Below are positions 15,552-23,947 of a stretch of 64,000 nt of DNA, one piece after another (positions within the stretch are counted from its first letter, which is position 1; each line of letters begins with the position of its first letter). The stretch is from Agromyces ramosus. Its GTDB lineage: Bacteria > Actinomycetota > Actinomycetes > Actinomycetales > Microbacteriaceae. The notes below the pieces were generated by a model. The model ran no database searches and was not told the origin of the DNA. It worked only from the letters and a program-made list of their open reading frames with translations. The stretch lies in contig NZ_SGWY01000003.1 of assembly GCF_004216665.1 (NCBI RefSeq), positions 744,001 to 808,000 on the forward strand. The letters run 5' to 3'. The position numbers and the translations under genes were made by a program.

Positions 15552-17669
15552 GTGACGAATGAAGTCGGCGAACCGCCGGCAGAACTGAAATCGCCGAAGC
15601 ACTGGATCATCGGCGACCCGCTCCCGACGGAGCACCTCGAGGGGCAGCTGCTCCCCAAGCACCTCGCACTCCCGATCTTCGCGAGCGACCCGCTCTCCTC
15701 GGTGGCCTATGCCCCGCAGGAGCTGCTCATGATCCTGATGGTCGGCGGACTCGCCTTCCTGAGCTTCGCGCCATGGGTCGCCCTCGCCGTGATCGTGCTG
15801 CTGGTCACGGTCGTCGCCTCCTACCGGCAGCTGATCCGCGCCTACCCGTCGGGCGGCGGCGACTACGAGGTGGCGCACCGCAACCTCGGCGAGAAGGCGG
15901 GCCTCGTCGTGGCATCCGCCCTGCTCGTGGACTACGTCATGACCGTCGTCGTGTCGGTCGCGTCGGGCGTCGACAACATCATCTCGGCGATCCCCGAGCT
16001 CAACCCGTTCCGCGTCGAGATCGCGGTGCTCTTCGTCATCATCCTCGCCGCGGTGAACCTGCGAGGCGTGAGCGAGTCGTCCAAGGCGTTCGCCGTGCCG
16101 ACGTACCTGTTCATCGGCAGCGTGTTCGTCATGGTGGTGGTCGGGCTCACGCGCACGGTGATGGGCGACCCGCCCGTGGCCGAATCGGCCACCTACGGCG
16201 TCGAGCCGGAGTCGCTCACCCAGGCCGGCATCATCCTGCTGCTGCTGCGCTCCTTCGCCAGCGGATGCTCCGCCCTCACGGGTGTCGAGGCGATCTCGAA
16301 CGGCGTGCCCGCCTTCCGCCGTCCCAAGGTGCGCAACGCGCAGCGCACGCTCGTGCTGATGGGCGGCATCGCGATCATCCTCTTCGCGGGGCTGACCGCG
16401 ATGGCCCTCATCTCGCAGGTGCACTACGCCGAGGTCCCGTGCCACCTGATCGGGTGGGCGGAGTGCGACACCGAACCGCAGCCCAGCCTCATGGCGCAGG
16501 TCGCGGCGGCGACGTTCGGCGGCAGCTCGATCTTCTTCTACGTGATCCAGGCGACGACGGCGCTGGTGCTGCTGCTCGCGGCCAACACCGCGTTCAACGG
16601 CTTCCCGCTGCTCGGCTCGGTGCTCGCCCGCGACAGCTACGCGCCCAAGTCGCTGTCCACCCGGGGCGACCGCCTGATCTACTCGAACGGCGTAGTGATC
16701 CTCGCGCTCGCGGCATCCGTGATCCTCGTGGTGTTCCAGGCGAACCTCACCGTGCTCATCCAGCTGTACATCATCGGCGTGTTCGTGTCGTTCACGCTCG
16801 GCCAGACCGGCATGGTGCGGCACTGGCTGCGCGAGCTCTCGCTGCGGCGGCATCCGGCCGGCACGGCGAAGCGCCCGCCGACGCGCCCCGACGACGACGC
16901 CCGCCCGCTGTCGCAGGGCGCGATCCTGCGCGCCCTCGTGATCAACGCGGTCGGCGCCGGGATGACCGCGGTCGTGCTCCTCGTCGTGACGATCACGAAG
17001 TTCACGCACGGCGCGTGGATCGTGTTCGTGATGATGCCGATCCTCTTCTTCCTCATGATGGGCGTGAACCGGTACTACCGCGATGTCGAGAAGGAGATCG
17101 AGGTCGATCCGACGACGACCTTCGGTGCGACCGGAGACCACGCGATCGTGCTGGTGGGCCGGATGCAGAAGCCCACGTTGAAGGCCCTCGACTACGCGAT
17201 CGCCGCCCGCCACGACTCCCTCGAGGCCGTGCACGTCTCCATCGACGAAGCGGCCACGAAGAAGCTGAAGAAGGACTGGGTCAAGCAGAACATCCACGTG
17301 AAGCTGCGCATCCTGTCGTCGCCCTATCGCGACCTCAGCCACCCGCTGATCCAGTACATCAAGAACCGGCGCCAGGAGCACGGCTCCGAGGTGGTCACGG
17401 TCTACATGCCGCAGTACATCGTCGGCCACTGGTGGGAGAACCTCCTGCACAACCACAAGGCCCGGCGCATCCGCCAGAAACTGCTGCTCGTGCACGGCGT
17501 CACGGTCGCCCTCGTGCCATGGCTGCTCGACTCGTCCGACCTCATCTACGGGCGCCGCTCGCGGCCGCTCCCCGGCCAGGACCGCCGCGGCGAGCCCGTG
17601 CGCGCGGTGCCGCGGCGCCCCATCACCGAGCCGCAGGGCACCGGTGCCGGACCGAAGCGAGGTCGCTAG
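15552..17669 (+). CDS. APC-superfamily transporter, KimA-like
   Basis: The product is about 705 residues. It has twelve or so membrane helices in the first 520 residues, starting FASDPLSSVAYAPQELLMILMVGG, with YPSGGGDYEVAHRNLGEKAG and GVEAISNGVPAFRRPK. A roughly 180-residue cytoplasmic C-terminus follows. The SDPLSSVAYAP motif and long soluble tail match the KimA/YdaO-type K+ transporters better than ordinary amino-acid permeases. KimA is inhibited by c-di-AMP. No ydaO riboswitch can fit, because the promoter abuts the GTG. Substrate assignment (K+) is inferred. Confidence 0.85.
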   Translation: MTNEVGEPPAELKSPKHWIIGDPLPTEHLEGQLLPKHLALPIFASDPLSSVAYAPQELLMILMVGGLAFLSFAPWVALAVIVLLVTVVASYRQLIRAYPSGGGDYEVAHRNLGEKAGLVVASALLVDYVMTVVVSVASGVDNIISAIPELNPFRVEIAVLFVIILAAVNLRGVSESSKAFAVPTYLFIGSVFVMVVVGLTRTVMGDPPVAESATYGVEPESLTQAGIILLLLRSFASGCSALTGVEAISNGVPAFRRPKVRNAQRTLVLMGGIAIILFAGLTAMALISQVHYAEVPCHLIGWAECDTEPQPSLMAQVAAATFGGSSIFFYVIQATTALVLLLAANTAFNGFPLLGSVLARDSYAPKSLSTRGDRLIYSNGVVILALAASVILVVFQANLTVLIQLYIIGVFVSFTLGQTGMVRHWLRELSLRRHPAGTAKRPPTRPDDDARPLSQGAILRALVINAVGAGMTAVVLLVVTITKFTHGAWIVFVMMPILFFLMMGVNRYYRDVEKEIEVDPTTTFGATGDHAIVLVGRMQKPTLKALDYAIAARHDSLEAVHVSIDEAATKKLKKDWVKQNIHVKLRILSSPYRDLSHPLIQYIKNRRQEHGSEVVTVYMPQYIVGHWWENLLHNHKARRIRQKLLLVHGVTVALVPWLLDSSDLIYGRRSRPLPGQDRRGEPVRAVPRRPITEPQGTGAGPKRGR

Positions 17670-17672
17670 ACT
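17667..17672 (+). promoter_or_regulatory. -10 box TAGACT, leaderless start at 17680
   Basis: TAGACT overlaps the stop codon of the APC transporter and ends 7 nt before ATG 17680. Confidence 0.5.
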
Positions 17673-17679
17673 GCCGGCC

Positions 17680-18114
17680 ATGACGGTCGACCCCGAGGTT
17701 CGCGCGCTCATCGAGTCCATCGAGCAACCCGTTCGCCGACGCGACGCCGAGACCCTCGTCGAGCTCATGGGCCGGGTGACCGGCCAGCCCGCCCGCATCG
17801 CGTACAAGGGGATCATCGGCTTCGGCACGTACCACTACCGGTACGACAGCGGCCGCGAGGGCGATGCACCCGGGGCCGGCTTCGCACCGCGCAGGCCGTC
17901 GACGACGATCTACCTGTCCGACGGCGTCGGCACGCATCCCGAGCTCCTCGAGCGACTCGGGCCGCACACCACGGGCGTCGGATGCCTCTACGTGAAGGAC
18001 CTGTCGAAGGTCGACCTCGACGTGCTCGAACAGCTCGTGGCCGCGTCGTACGCGAACCTCACGGCGGGGACCTTCGGGCAGCGCGCCCGCGAGGGCGGGT
18101 CCGACGCCGTCTGA
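17680..18114 (+). CDS. DUF1801-domain protein
   Basis: The protein has 144 residues. It starts MTVDPEVRALIESIEQPVRRRDAETLVELMGRVTGQPA and has YKGIIGFGTYHYRYDSGREGD and GCLYVKDLSKVDLDVLEQLV, the layout of the YdhG/DUF1801 fold. Such proteins are small, cytoplasmic and of unknown biochemical role. An apparent -10 box (TAGACT) seven bases upstream supports the ATG at 17680 over an earlier in-frame start. Confidence 0.82.
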   Translation: MTVDPEVRALIESIEQPVRRRDAETLVELMGRVTGQPARIAYKGIIGFGTYHYRYDSGREGDAPGAGFAPRRPSTTIYLSDGVGTHPELLERLGPHTTGVGCLYVKDLSKVDLDVLEQLVAASYANLTAGTFGQRAREGGSDAV

Positions 18115-18125
18115 GGCGCGAGCGA

Positions 18126-18143
18126 CGGATGCCGCGGCATCCG
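18126..18143. terminator. CGGATGCC-GC-GGCATCCG hairpin between convergent genes
   Basis: A perfect 8-bp stem with a 2-nt centre lies between convergent stops at 18114 and 18147. It is two facing copies of the heptamer GGATGCC that is over-represented in this genome. Confidence 0.55.
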
Positions 18144-18146
18144 CCC

Positions 18147-19319
18147 CTAGAGCATCGCCATGATCTGGCGCGCGATCATCCGACCCGCGCGGTTCGCACC
18201 GATGGTGGACGCCTGTGGTCCGTAGCCGGCGAGGAACACGCGCGGATCGCTCCAGGCCGCGCCCTGGCCGACGGTGACGCCGCCGGACTTCTCCCGGAGC
18301 TTGAGCGGCGAGAGGTGTCGCAGCTCGGGGCGGAACCCGGTGGCCCAGATGATCGCGTCGGCGCGCGCCATGCCGCCCTCGCCGCCGTCCCACAGCACGC
18401 GGTCGGCCTCGATGCGGTCGAACATGGGACGCGCCACGAGCAGGCCGCGCTCGATGCCGGCCGCGATGCGACGGCTCTTGGGCACGCCGGTGCCGCTCAC
18501 GATGGAGGGAAGGGCGCGCCCGGATCGTGCCGCCTCGTCCTGCAGGGCGACGGCCGCGGAGGCGCCCTCGAGATCCATCTCCTGCCGGTCGAGCCAGTCG
18601 ATCGGGCGACGGGACACCCACGTGAGGCCGGCCGCGACGTCCTCGAGCTCGAGCATGAAGCCGATGGCCGAGGTGCCGCCGCCCACCACCACGACGTGCC
18701 GATCGCGGAAGTCCTCGACGTCGGCGTAGTCGGACGTGTGCACGTGACGGCCCGCGAAGTCGGCCATGCCCGGGTAGTACGGAACGAACGGCGAACCCCA
18801 GGTGCCGGTGGCGTTCACGAGGAACTGCGTGGTGATCGCGTGACGCGGGGCGGGCGGCACCGCGGGCTCCTCGAAGGTCTTGCGACGTCGCCCGAAGAAG
18901 CCCTTCGCCTTGAGCTCCTCCATCGGCTGCGGGGTCAGGTCCTCGGAGTCGACACGCAGGTCGACGCCCTCGTTCACGACCGAGCGCACGTTCATCGGGC
19001 GCCGCACCCGCAGGTCGAAGTGCTCCTCGAACCGGCCGTAGTACTCGGCCACGACCTGCTTGGCGGGCAGCGTGCGGTCGGCGGTGTCGAAGCTCAGTCC
19101 GAGCTCGGCCATGCCGGGGAGGTCGTTGACGCGGTGCGCGGTGCCGAGCCGCAGCGACGACCAGCGGTGCTGCCAGGCGCCGCCCGGGCCGGGGGCGCGG
19201 TCGAGCATCACGAAGTCCTCGTCGGCGACGAGCTCGAAACGGCGAAGGTAGTAGGCCACGGAGAGGCCGGCCTGGCCGGCGCCGATCACCACGACCTTCA
19301 CGCGTTCAGGGCTCGTCAT
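18147..19319 (-). CDS. FAD/NAD(P)-binding flavoprotein (CzcO/FMO-like)
   Basis: The protein has 390 residues. There are two Rossmann fingerprints: VVVIGAGQAGLSVAYYL near the N-terminus for FAD and VVVVGGGTSAIGFMLEL mid-protein for NAD(P)H. A third conserved block, ADAIIWATGFRPELRHL, is typical of flavin monooxygenases and CzcO-type proteins. The full FMO FxGxxxHxxxY motif is only partly present (FAGRHVHTSDYADVEDF). It is cytoplasmic and the substrate is unknown. The annotation of such proteins as K+ transport-associated is historical. ATG 19319 is chosen over GTG 19322. Confidence 0.88.
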   Translation of the reverse strand: MTSPERVKVVVIGAGQAGLSVAYYLRRFELVADEDFVMLDRAPGPGGAWQHRWSSLRLGTAHRVNDLPGMAELGLSFDTADRTLPAKQVVAEYYGRFEEHFDLRVRRPMNVRSVVNEGVDLRVDSEDLTPQPMEELKAKGFFGRRRKTFEEPAVPPAPRHAITTQFLVNATGTWGSPFVPYYPGMADFAGRHVHTSDYADVEDFRDRHVVVVGGGTSAIGFMLELEDVAAGLTWVSRRPIDWLDRQEMDLEGASAAVALQDEAARSGRALPSIVSGTGVPKSRRIAAGIERGLLVARPMFDRIEADRVLWDGGEGGMARADAIIWATGFRPELRHLSPLKLREKSGGVTVGQGAAWSDPRVFLAGYGPQASTIGANRAGRMIARQIMAML

Positions 19320-19519
19320 CACGTGACAATCTCAGCACGTGTTGGCTGGGTGCGCGCACCACGTCATCGTGCCCGGTTCGGGGGTGCGACAGGACGTTGT
19401 GGATGGCTCCATTGGGTGCGTTTCCCGGTGCTAAACTGGCAGCCGGACGAATTTCATTTATCAGATGAGCGCCGGGTGAAGACCATCCCACCCGGCCAGA
19501 TGTCGTAAGGGGGTCACGC

Positions 19520-19720
19520 ATGGGGCGCGGCCGTCAGAAAGCCAAGCACACCAAGGTCGCTCGGGAGCTGAAGTACTTCAGCCCGAATACCGACTACACG
19601 GCGCTTGAGCGCGAGCTCACCGGCTCGCAGCATGACGAGTACAACGACGAGGCGTCGAAGTGGTCGGAGTACGCCGACGACGACGACACCTACGTCACGG
19701 GCGACGAGCAGCGCGCATAG
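19520..19720 (+). CDS. DUF3073-domain protein
   Basis: The protein has 66 residues. It begins MGRGRQKAKHTKVARELKYFSPNTDY and has an acidic C-terminal half, a pattern conserved across Actinobacteria (DUF3073). The basic N-terminus and acidic tail suggest nucleic-acid or ribosome association, but no function is established. GTAAGGGGGTC 10-20 bases upstream supplies a ribosome site. The 200-bp leader region upstream includes TAAACT at 19432-19437, a possible -10 box. Confidence 0.92.
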   Translation: MGRGRQKAKHTKVARELKYFSPNTDYTALERELTGSQHDEYNDEASKWSEYADDDDTYVTGDEQRA

Positions 19721-19788
19721 CCGCGCCGACCACGCCGTCACCCTGCTGAGGGCTTCGCCGCATCGCCCGACTCCTCCGCTCCACGGCC

Positions 19789-19794
19789 TAGGCT
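19789..19794 (+). promoter_or_regulatory. -10 box TAGGCT, leaderless start at 19801
   Basis: TAGGCT is followed by exactly 6 nt and then ATG 19801 of the Nudix gene. Confidence 0.6.
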
Positions 19795-19800
19795 GAGCGG

Positions 19801-20340
19801 ATGACGGAGCTGCCGCGCGCCCTCACCACGCGCATCGCCTACGAGAACGCCTGGATGCGCGTACGCGAGGACCTGGTGCGCTGGCCCGGCGGGCACGAGG
19901 CGATCTACGGCGTCGTCGAGAAGCCCGACTTCGCGGTCGTGCTCCCACGGGATCGCGACGGCTGGTGGATGGTCGAGCAGTACCGCTACACGATCGGGCG
20001 GCGCGCGTGGGAGTTCCCCCAGGGCTCGTGGCCTGCCGGGCACGGCGGCCACACCCGCGAGCTCGCCGCCGCGGAGCTGCGCGAGGAGACCGGCTTCGAG
20101 GCCGCTTCGCTCGAGCACATCGGCCGCCTGCAGGAGGCCTACGGCTTCACGAGCCAGGGCTGCGACCTTTACCTCGCGACCGGGCTGACGCCGGGCGAAC
20201 CCGAGCGCGAGCCCACCGAGCACGGCATGGTGCACCGATGGGTCGCCGATGAGGAGCTCGACCGGATGATCCGCGCCGGCGAGGTCATCGACGCCGTGAC
20301 GATTGCGGCGCTCACGCTCGTGCGCCTGCACCGGGGCTGA
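19801..20340 (+). CDS. Nudix hydrolase, ADP-ribose-pyrophosphatase-like
   Basis: The protein has 179 residues. The Nudix box is seen as GHTRELAAAELREETGFEA, containing the REETGF metal-binding core, at about residues 80-100. The preceding WMVEQYRYTIGRRAWEFPQG resembles the ADP-ribose pyrophosphatase subgroup, where the WEFPxG strand precedes the box. It probably hydrolyses nucleoside diphosphate sugars such as ADP-ribose in the cytosol. It appears to be transcribed without a leader. Confidence 0.88.
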   Translation: MTELPRALTTRIAYENAWMRVREDLVRWPGGHEAIYGVVEKPDFAVVLPRDRDGWWMVEQYRYTIGRRAWEFPQGSWPAGHGGHTRELAAAELREETGFEAASLEHIGRLQEAYGFTSQGCDLYLATGLTPGEPEREPTEHGMVHRWVADEELDRMIRAGEVIDAVTIAALTLVRLHRG

Positions 20341-20357
20341 GGCGTACGAGAGGAGGA

Positions 20358-20780
20358 TCACGACGCCGGGCGGTCACGGCTGACCCCGCGAGCCGTGAGG
20401 GATCCCCACGCGAGCGCGAGCAGCACCACCCGTGCGACGCCGAACGCCCACGGGACGGGAAGGGCGAAGCCGAACCAGAAGGCCACCTCGACCGGCAGGA
20501 GCGCCAGGCTCAGGATCGCGCCGGTGCGCGAGCCGCGCCACACGAGCCACGCCGCGAACGCGGACGCCATCAACACAAGGACGAACGCGATGAGGAGCGC
20601 GGCGAAGGCGCCCACGCCGAGGCGGTCCGACCACGGGCCGCCGTACATCTCGAAGAGGTCGAGGAATCGCGGCAGCAGGCCCCCGGTCTCCACGTGATGG
20701 ATCGCGATCGGGATCGCGGGGAGCCCGAACATGGCGGCGTACGCCCACGTCAGCACGGCGTCGATGCGCGCGAACCTCAT
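20358..20780 (-). CDS. small integral membrane protein
   Basis: The protein has 140 residues and four predicted membrane helices (AVLTWAYAAMFGLPAIPIAI, GAFAALLIAFVLVLMASAFAAWLVW, AILSLALLPVEVAFWFGFA, AFGVARVVLLALAW). GAGG sits 7 bases before ATG 20780, so this start is preferred to ATG 20798. I recognise no family. It lies head-to-head with nothing and 55 bp downstream of the LLM oxidoreductase on the same strand, so it may belong to the purM-LLM transcript. Confidence 0.7.
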   Translation of the reverse strand: MRFARIDAVLTWAYAAMFGLPAIPIAIHHVETGGLLPRFLDLFEMYGGPWSDRLGVGAFAALLIAFVLVLMASAFAAWLVWRGSRTGAILSLALLPVEVAFWFGFALPVPWAFGVARVVLLALAWGSLTARGVSRDRPAS

Positions 20781-20835
20781 TGCCGACCTCGATCCCATGG
20801 TGCGACCGGGCAAGTACCTGAGCTGTGCTCGGATT

Positions 20836-21624
20836 CTACGCCGCGCCCGAACGCCAGCGAGCGGTCTCCTCGACGAACCGCTCGAGCTCGGCGAGGGAGT
20901 TCGTCGGCGTGATCGCGCGCAGCACGACCTCGTCGACGACGTCGAACGCGGCGAGGCCCGCGGCGGCGTGCAGCGTCGCGTCCGCTGGCCGCATGCCGAG
21001 CCGCTCGAAGTTCGCGGCGTACGAGGGCACCGACTCGTAGCGCTCGACCTCGCGCTGCAGCGCCGGCCGTGCGTCGATCTCGGCGATCGTGCGCACGTAG
21101 AGCACGGCACGCGGCGGTCGGGCCACGTGGGTGCTCCCGTCGCCCGCAGCGCGTGCCCCGGCGGCATGCAGCTCCGCTGCCGCATCGCGCGCGGCCTGGG
21201 GCGTAAGCCAGTTGAGCAGCACGCCGTCGGCCCGCTCGGCGGCGAGGCGGCGCATCCGAGGGCCGAGCGCGCCGACCACGACCGCGGCATCCGTCACGGC
21301 GCGCAGCGTGGCGATGCCCTCGCGCACGAGCGCCAGCGGGCGGGGCGCCCGGCCCGAGCCGATGCCGAGCGTCGTGCGCGCCGCCGGGAGCCCGTGCAGG
21401 TCGAGGCTGTCGACCGGCCGGCGGTCGAGCGGGATGACCCCCGTCGCGAGCCCGAGCCGCTCGGTGGCCGACGCCGCGATCCGCAACCCGTCGAGCGAGT
21501 CGCCGCCGGGGATGTCGTTGATCCACAGCGCGGAGAACCCCAGGCGCTCGATGCGCGGCGCGAGCGCTCGCACGACCTCGGCGCCCGTGGTGCAGGTGAT
21601 GCCGATCGAGACCGCTGCGCGCAT
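20836..21624 (-). CDS. LLM-class flavin/F420-dependent oxidoreductase
   Basis: The protein has 262 residues, shorter than a typical luciferase-like monooxygenase (about 330). It has a TIM-barrel pattern with LGFSALWINDIPGGDSLDG, TLGIGSGRAPRPLALVREGI, VVVGALGPRMRRLAAERADGVLLNWLTP and PRAVLYVRTIAEID. The WLTP-type segment and overall form resemble F420-dependent reductases common in Actinobacteria. The start lies 4 bp after the purM stop, so it is co-transcribed with purM. No purine link is known. The substrate is unknown. Confidence 0.85.
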   Translation of the reverse strand: MRAAVSIGITCTTGAEVVRALAPRIERLGFSALWINDIPGGDSLDGLRIAASATERLGLATGVIPLDRRPVDSLDLHGLPAARTTLGIGSGRAPRPLALVREGIATLRAVTDAAVVVGALGPRMRRLAAERADGVLLNWLTPQAARDAAAELHAAGARAAGDGSTHVARPPRAVLYVRTIAEIDARPALQREVERYESVPSYAANFERLGMRPADATLHAAAGLAAFDVVDEVVLRAITPTNSLAELERFVEETARWRSGAA

Positions 21625-21628
21625 GACG

Positions 21629-22738
21629 TCAGCCGGCGTAGGCGCCGACCAGGCGCACGGCGCCGCCGTCGACCCCCTTCGCGCCCTGCTCGAACCCGTC
21701 GAGGTCGCGTGCCCCGAACGTCACCGTGCCCGCCCGCCAGGCGGGGAGCCCGAGCGCGCCGAGCGAGGCGACCACGTCGGCCGCGGCGTCCGCCGCCACG
21801 ACGGCGAAGAACCCGATGCCGAGGTTCCACGTCCCCTCGGTCGACTCGAGCGTCGTGCCCGCCAGGTCGTTGAGCACGCGGAAGACCGGCGCCGGCGACC
21901 ACGTCGACCGGTCGAGCTCGACCCACGAGCCGCGCGGCAGCACGCGCGCGAGGTTCGCCGCGATGCCGCCGCCGGTGACGTGCGAGAGCGAGTGCACGGA
22001 TGCCGCGAGCCGGTCGTCGTCGAGGAGGCGCACGAGCGGCCCGGTGTAGAGCCGCGTCGGCTCGAGCAGCGCCTCGCCCCAGGTGGCGCCGAGGTCGGGC
22101 GCGGCATCCGCGTAGCCGATCTTCGCGCCGGAGAGGATGTGCCGGACCAGCGAAAAGCCGTTGGAGTGCAGGCCGCTCGACGCGATCGCGATGACCGCGT
22201 CGCCGTCGCGCACCCGGTCGGCCCCGAGCAGGCGGTCGGCCTCGACGACGCCCACCGCGGCGCCTGCGACGTCGTAGTCGTCGGGGCCCATGAGGCCGGG
22301 GTGCTCGGCGGTCTCGCCGCCGACGAGGGCCGTGCCGGTGTCGGCGCAGGCCCGGGCGATGCCCGTGACGATCGTCGCGATGCGCTCGGGGACGACCCGC
22401 CCGCAGGCGATGTAGTCGGTCATGAACAGCGGCCTGGCGCCGACGACCACGATGTCGTCGACGACCATGCCCACGAGGTCCTGCCCGATGGTGTCGTGCT
22501 TGTCGAGCGCCTGGGCGATCGCGATCTTCGTGCCGACGCCGTCGGTCGACGTGGCCAGCAGCGGCCGCGCGTAGTCCTTCGCGAACGACAGGTCGAAGAG
22601 ACCGGCGAAGCCGCCGACGCCGCCCAGCACGCCCGGGCCGTGGGTCGCGGCGACCGCCTCCTTCATGAGTTCGACGGCGAGGTCGCCGGCCCGGGTGTCG
22701 ACTCCGGCAGCGGCGTAGGAGGAGTTCGCGTCGGTCAC
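21629..22738 (-). CDS. purM: phosphoribosylformylglycinamidine cyclo-ligase
   Basis: The protein has 369 residues, normal for PurM. It starts YAAAGVDTRAGDLAVELMK and has the ATP-binding GVGGFAGLFDLS, STDGVGTKIAIA, LVGMVVDDIVVVGARPLFMTDY and GETAEHPGLM motifs of the PurM/PurL superfamily. It catalyses FGAM to AIR, step five of purine synthesis, in the cytosol. GTG at 22738 is the start. It is transcribed away from the other pur genes, which lie 4-24 kb to the right on the opposite strand. Confidence 0.97.
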   Translation of the reverse strand: MTDANSSYAAAGVDTRAGDLAVELMKEAVAATHGPGVLGGVGGFAGLFDLSFAKDYARPLLATSTDGVGTKIAIAQALDKHDTIGQDLVGMVVDDIVVVGARPLFMTDYIACGRVVPERIATIVTGIARACADTGTALVGGETAEHPGLMGPDDYDVAGAAVGVVEADRLLGADRVRDGDAVIAIASSGLHSNGFSLVRHILSGAKIGYADAAPDLGATWGEALLEPTRLYTGPLVRLLDDDRLAASVHSLSHVTGGGIAANLARVLPRGSWVELDRSTWSPAPVFRVLNDLAGTTLESTEGTWNLGIGFFAVVAADAAADVVASLGALGLPAWRAGTVTFGARDLDGFEQGAKGVDGGAVRLVGAYAG

Positions 22739-22795
22739 CCGTCAAGCGTACCCGCGGCCCGCGCGCCGAACCGTGCCCCGCCGCCCCGCCCGGGC

Positions 22796-22801
22796 TAAAA
22801 T
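22796..22801 (+). promoter_or_regulatory. -10 box TAAAAT, leaderless start at 22809
   Basis: TAAAAT is followed by 7 nt and ATG 22809. It is the best -10 hexamer in the window and argues for ATG 22809 over ATG 22800. Confidence 0.6.
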
Positions 22802-22808
22802 GAGCCGC

Positions 22809-23420
22809 ATGCAGGCGGGGGGAACACCGTCGTGGGTGATTCGCGAGAACGCGAGTCGCTCGGTCCTGCTCGCCCTGTACCTGCGCGAGGTGCTCGCGAT
22901 CGCGTCCCCGGTCGAGCTGCCGCGGCTGCGTGACGTGGGCGCCGTCGGCCAGCGGCTCGAGATCGACCAGCACGACCTGCTCGAGCGGCAGTGGCGCGCG
23001 TGGTGGGCGATGACCGTCGAGCCCGAGGCGCATCCATCGGTGGTGCCGCTCGAGCTCGTCGACGCCTACGACACCGACGTGGCGCTGCCGGTCTCGGGCG
23101 CCGAGGTGCTCGCGGCGGCCATCGTGCCGCACGCCGAGGCCGCCCGGGCGTGGGCCGAATGGGCGCACCAGGGCTATCGCACGGCGTCCGCGGCGCGGCG
23201 CGGCGACTCGTATCGCGCCTACGCCGGCACCATCGCCGAGCACGAGCGGGAGGTCGGCCGGCGTGCGCACTCCTTCGAGCTCAACGTCGAGGTCGTGCCG
23301 TTCGCGGCCCCGGGCGTGTGGTGGATCGGGGCGATGACCGTCGCGGTCACCGACTCGCTGCGATCGGATGCCTCGGCGTTCGACGACGCCATCCACCCGA
23401 TCATCGCCGAGCTCGCCTGA
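22809..23420 (+). CDS. uncharacterised actinobacterial protein
   Basis: The protein has 203 residues. It is soluble, with no signal peptide. It opens with an alpha-helical part (ENASRSVLLALYLREVLAI), has a Trp-rich stretch (RQWRAWWAMTVEP), and a beta-rich C-terminal part (ELNVEVVPFAAPGVWWIGAMTVAVTDSLR). I recognise no domain. It is divergent from purM, with the -10 box 30 bp from purM's start, and precedes a thioesterase gene by 40 bp. Confidence 0.7.
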   Translation: MQAGGTPSWVIRENASRSVLLALYLREVLAIASPVELPRLRDVGAVGQRLEIDQHDLLERQWRAWWAMTVEPEAHPSVVPLELVDAYDTDVALPVSGAEVLAAAIVPHAEAARAWAEWAHQGYRTASAARRGDSYRAYAGTIAEHEREVGRRAHSFELNVEVVPFAAPGVWWIGAMTVAVTDSLRSDASAFDDAIHPIIAELA

Positions 23421-23460
23421 CGCCCGCTCCGCTCCGAGGCGCCATGCGAGACTCGATCGC

Positions 23461-23895
23461 ATGAGCATCTGGTTCGGCGAGCCCTCCCTCGAGTGGGCGA
23501 ACTCACGCGGCGACGGCACCCTCCTTCGAACGCTCGGCATCGAGATGACGGAGCTCACCGAGGACTCCCTGAAGGGGCGCATGCCGGTCGACGGGCGCAC
23601 CCGCCAGCCCGGCGGGGTGCTGCACGGCGGGGCATCCGTCGCCTTCGCCGAGACCCTCGCGAGCTGGGGCTCGAGCTTCACGGTGGATCCCGAGCTGAAC
23701 TACTGCGTCGGCATGGAGATCAACGCGAACCACACCCGCCCGGTGGCCGAGGGGTGGGTCTACGGCGAGGCGCGCCCGCTCACGCGCGGACGCACGACAC
23801 AGGTCTGGGAGATCAGGATCACGGATGCCGCGGGCAAGCTCGTGTGCATCTCGCGATGCACGATGGCCGTTCTCGCGAAGCCCTCCGAGTACTGA
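23461..23895 (+). CDS. PaaI-family hotdog-fold thioesterase
   Basis: The protein has 144 residues. The hotdog signature is QPGGVLHGGASVAFAETLASWGSS, with Glu in AETLAS as the probable general base, followed by NANHTRPVAEGWVYGEA. This matches PaaI/MenI-type acyl-CoA thioesterases. MenI (1,4-dihydroxy-2-naphthoyl-CoA hydrolase) is a possible role in menaquinone synthesis, but no men genes are in the window, so the substrate is open. Confidence 0.88.
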   Translation: MSIWFGEPSLEWANSRGDGTLLRTLGIEMTELTEDSLKGRMPVDGRTRQPGGVLHGGASVAFAETLASWGSSFTVDPELNYCVGMEINANHTRPVAEGWVYGEARPLTRGRTTQVWEIRITDAAGKLVCISRCTMAVLAKPSEY

Positions 23896-23935
23896 GGCAC
23901 GTCGAGGAGTAGGGGCACGTCGCGCGTCTCACGCC

Positions 23936-23941
23936 TATCGT
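23936..23941 (+). promoter_or_regulatory. -10 box TATCGT, leaderless start at 23948
   Basis: TATCGT is followed by 6 nt and GTG 23948. Confidence 0.55.
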
Positions 23942-23947
23942 GGACCC

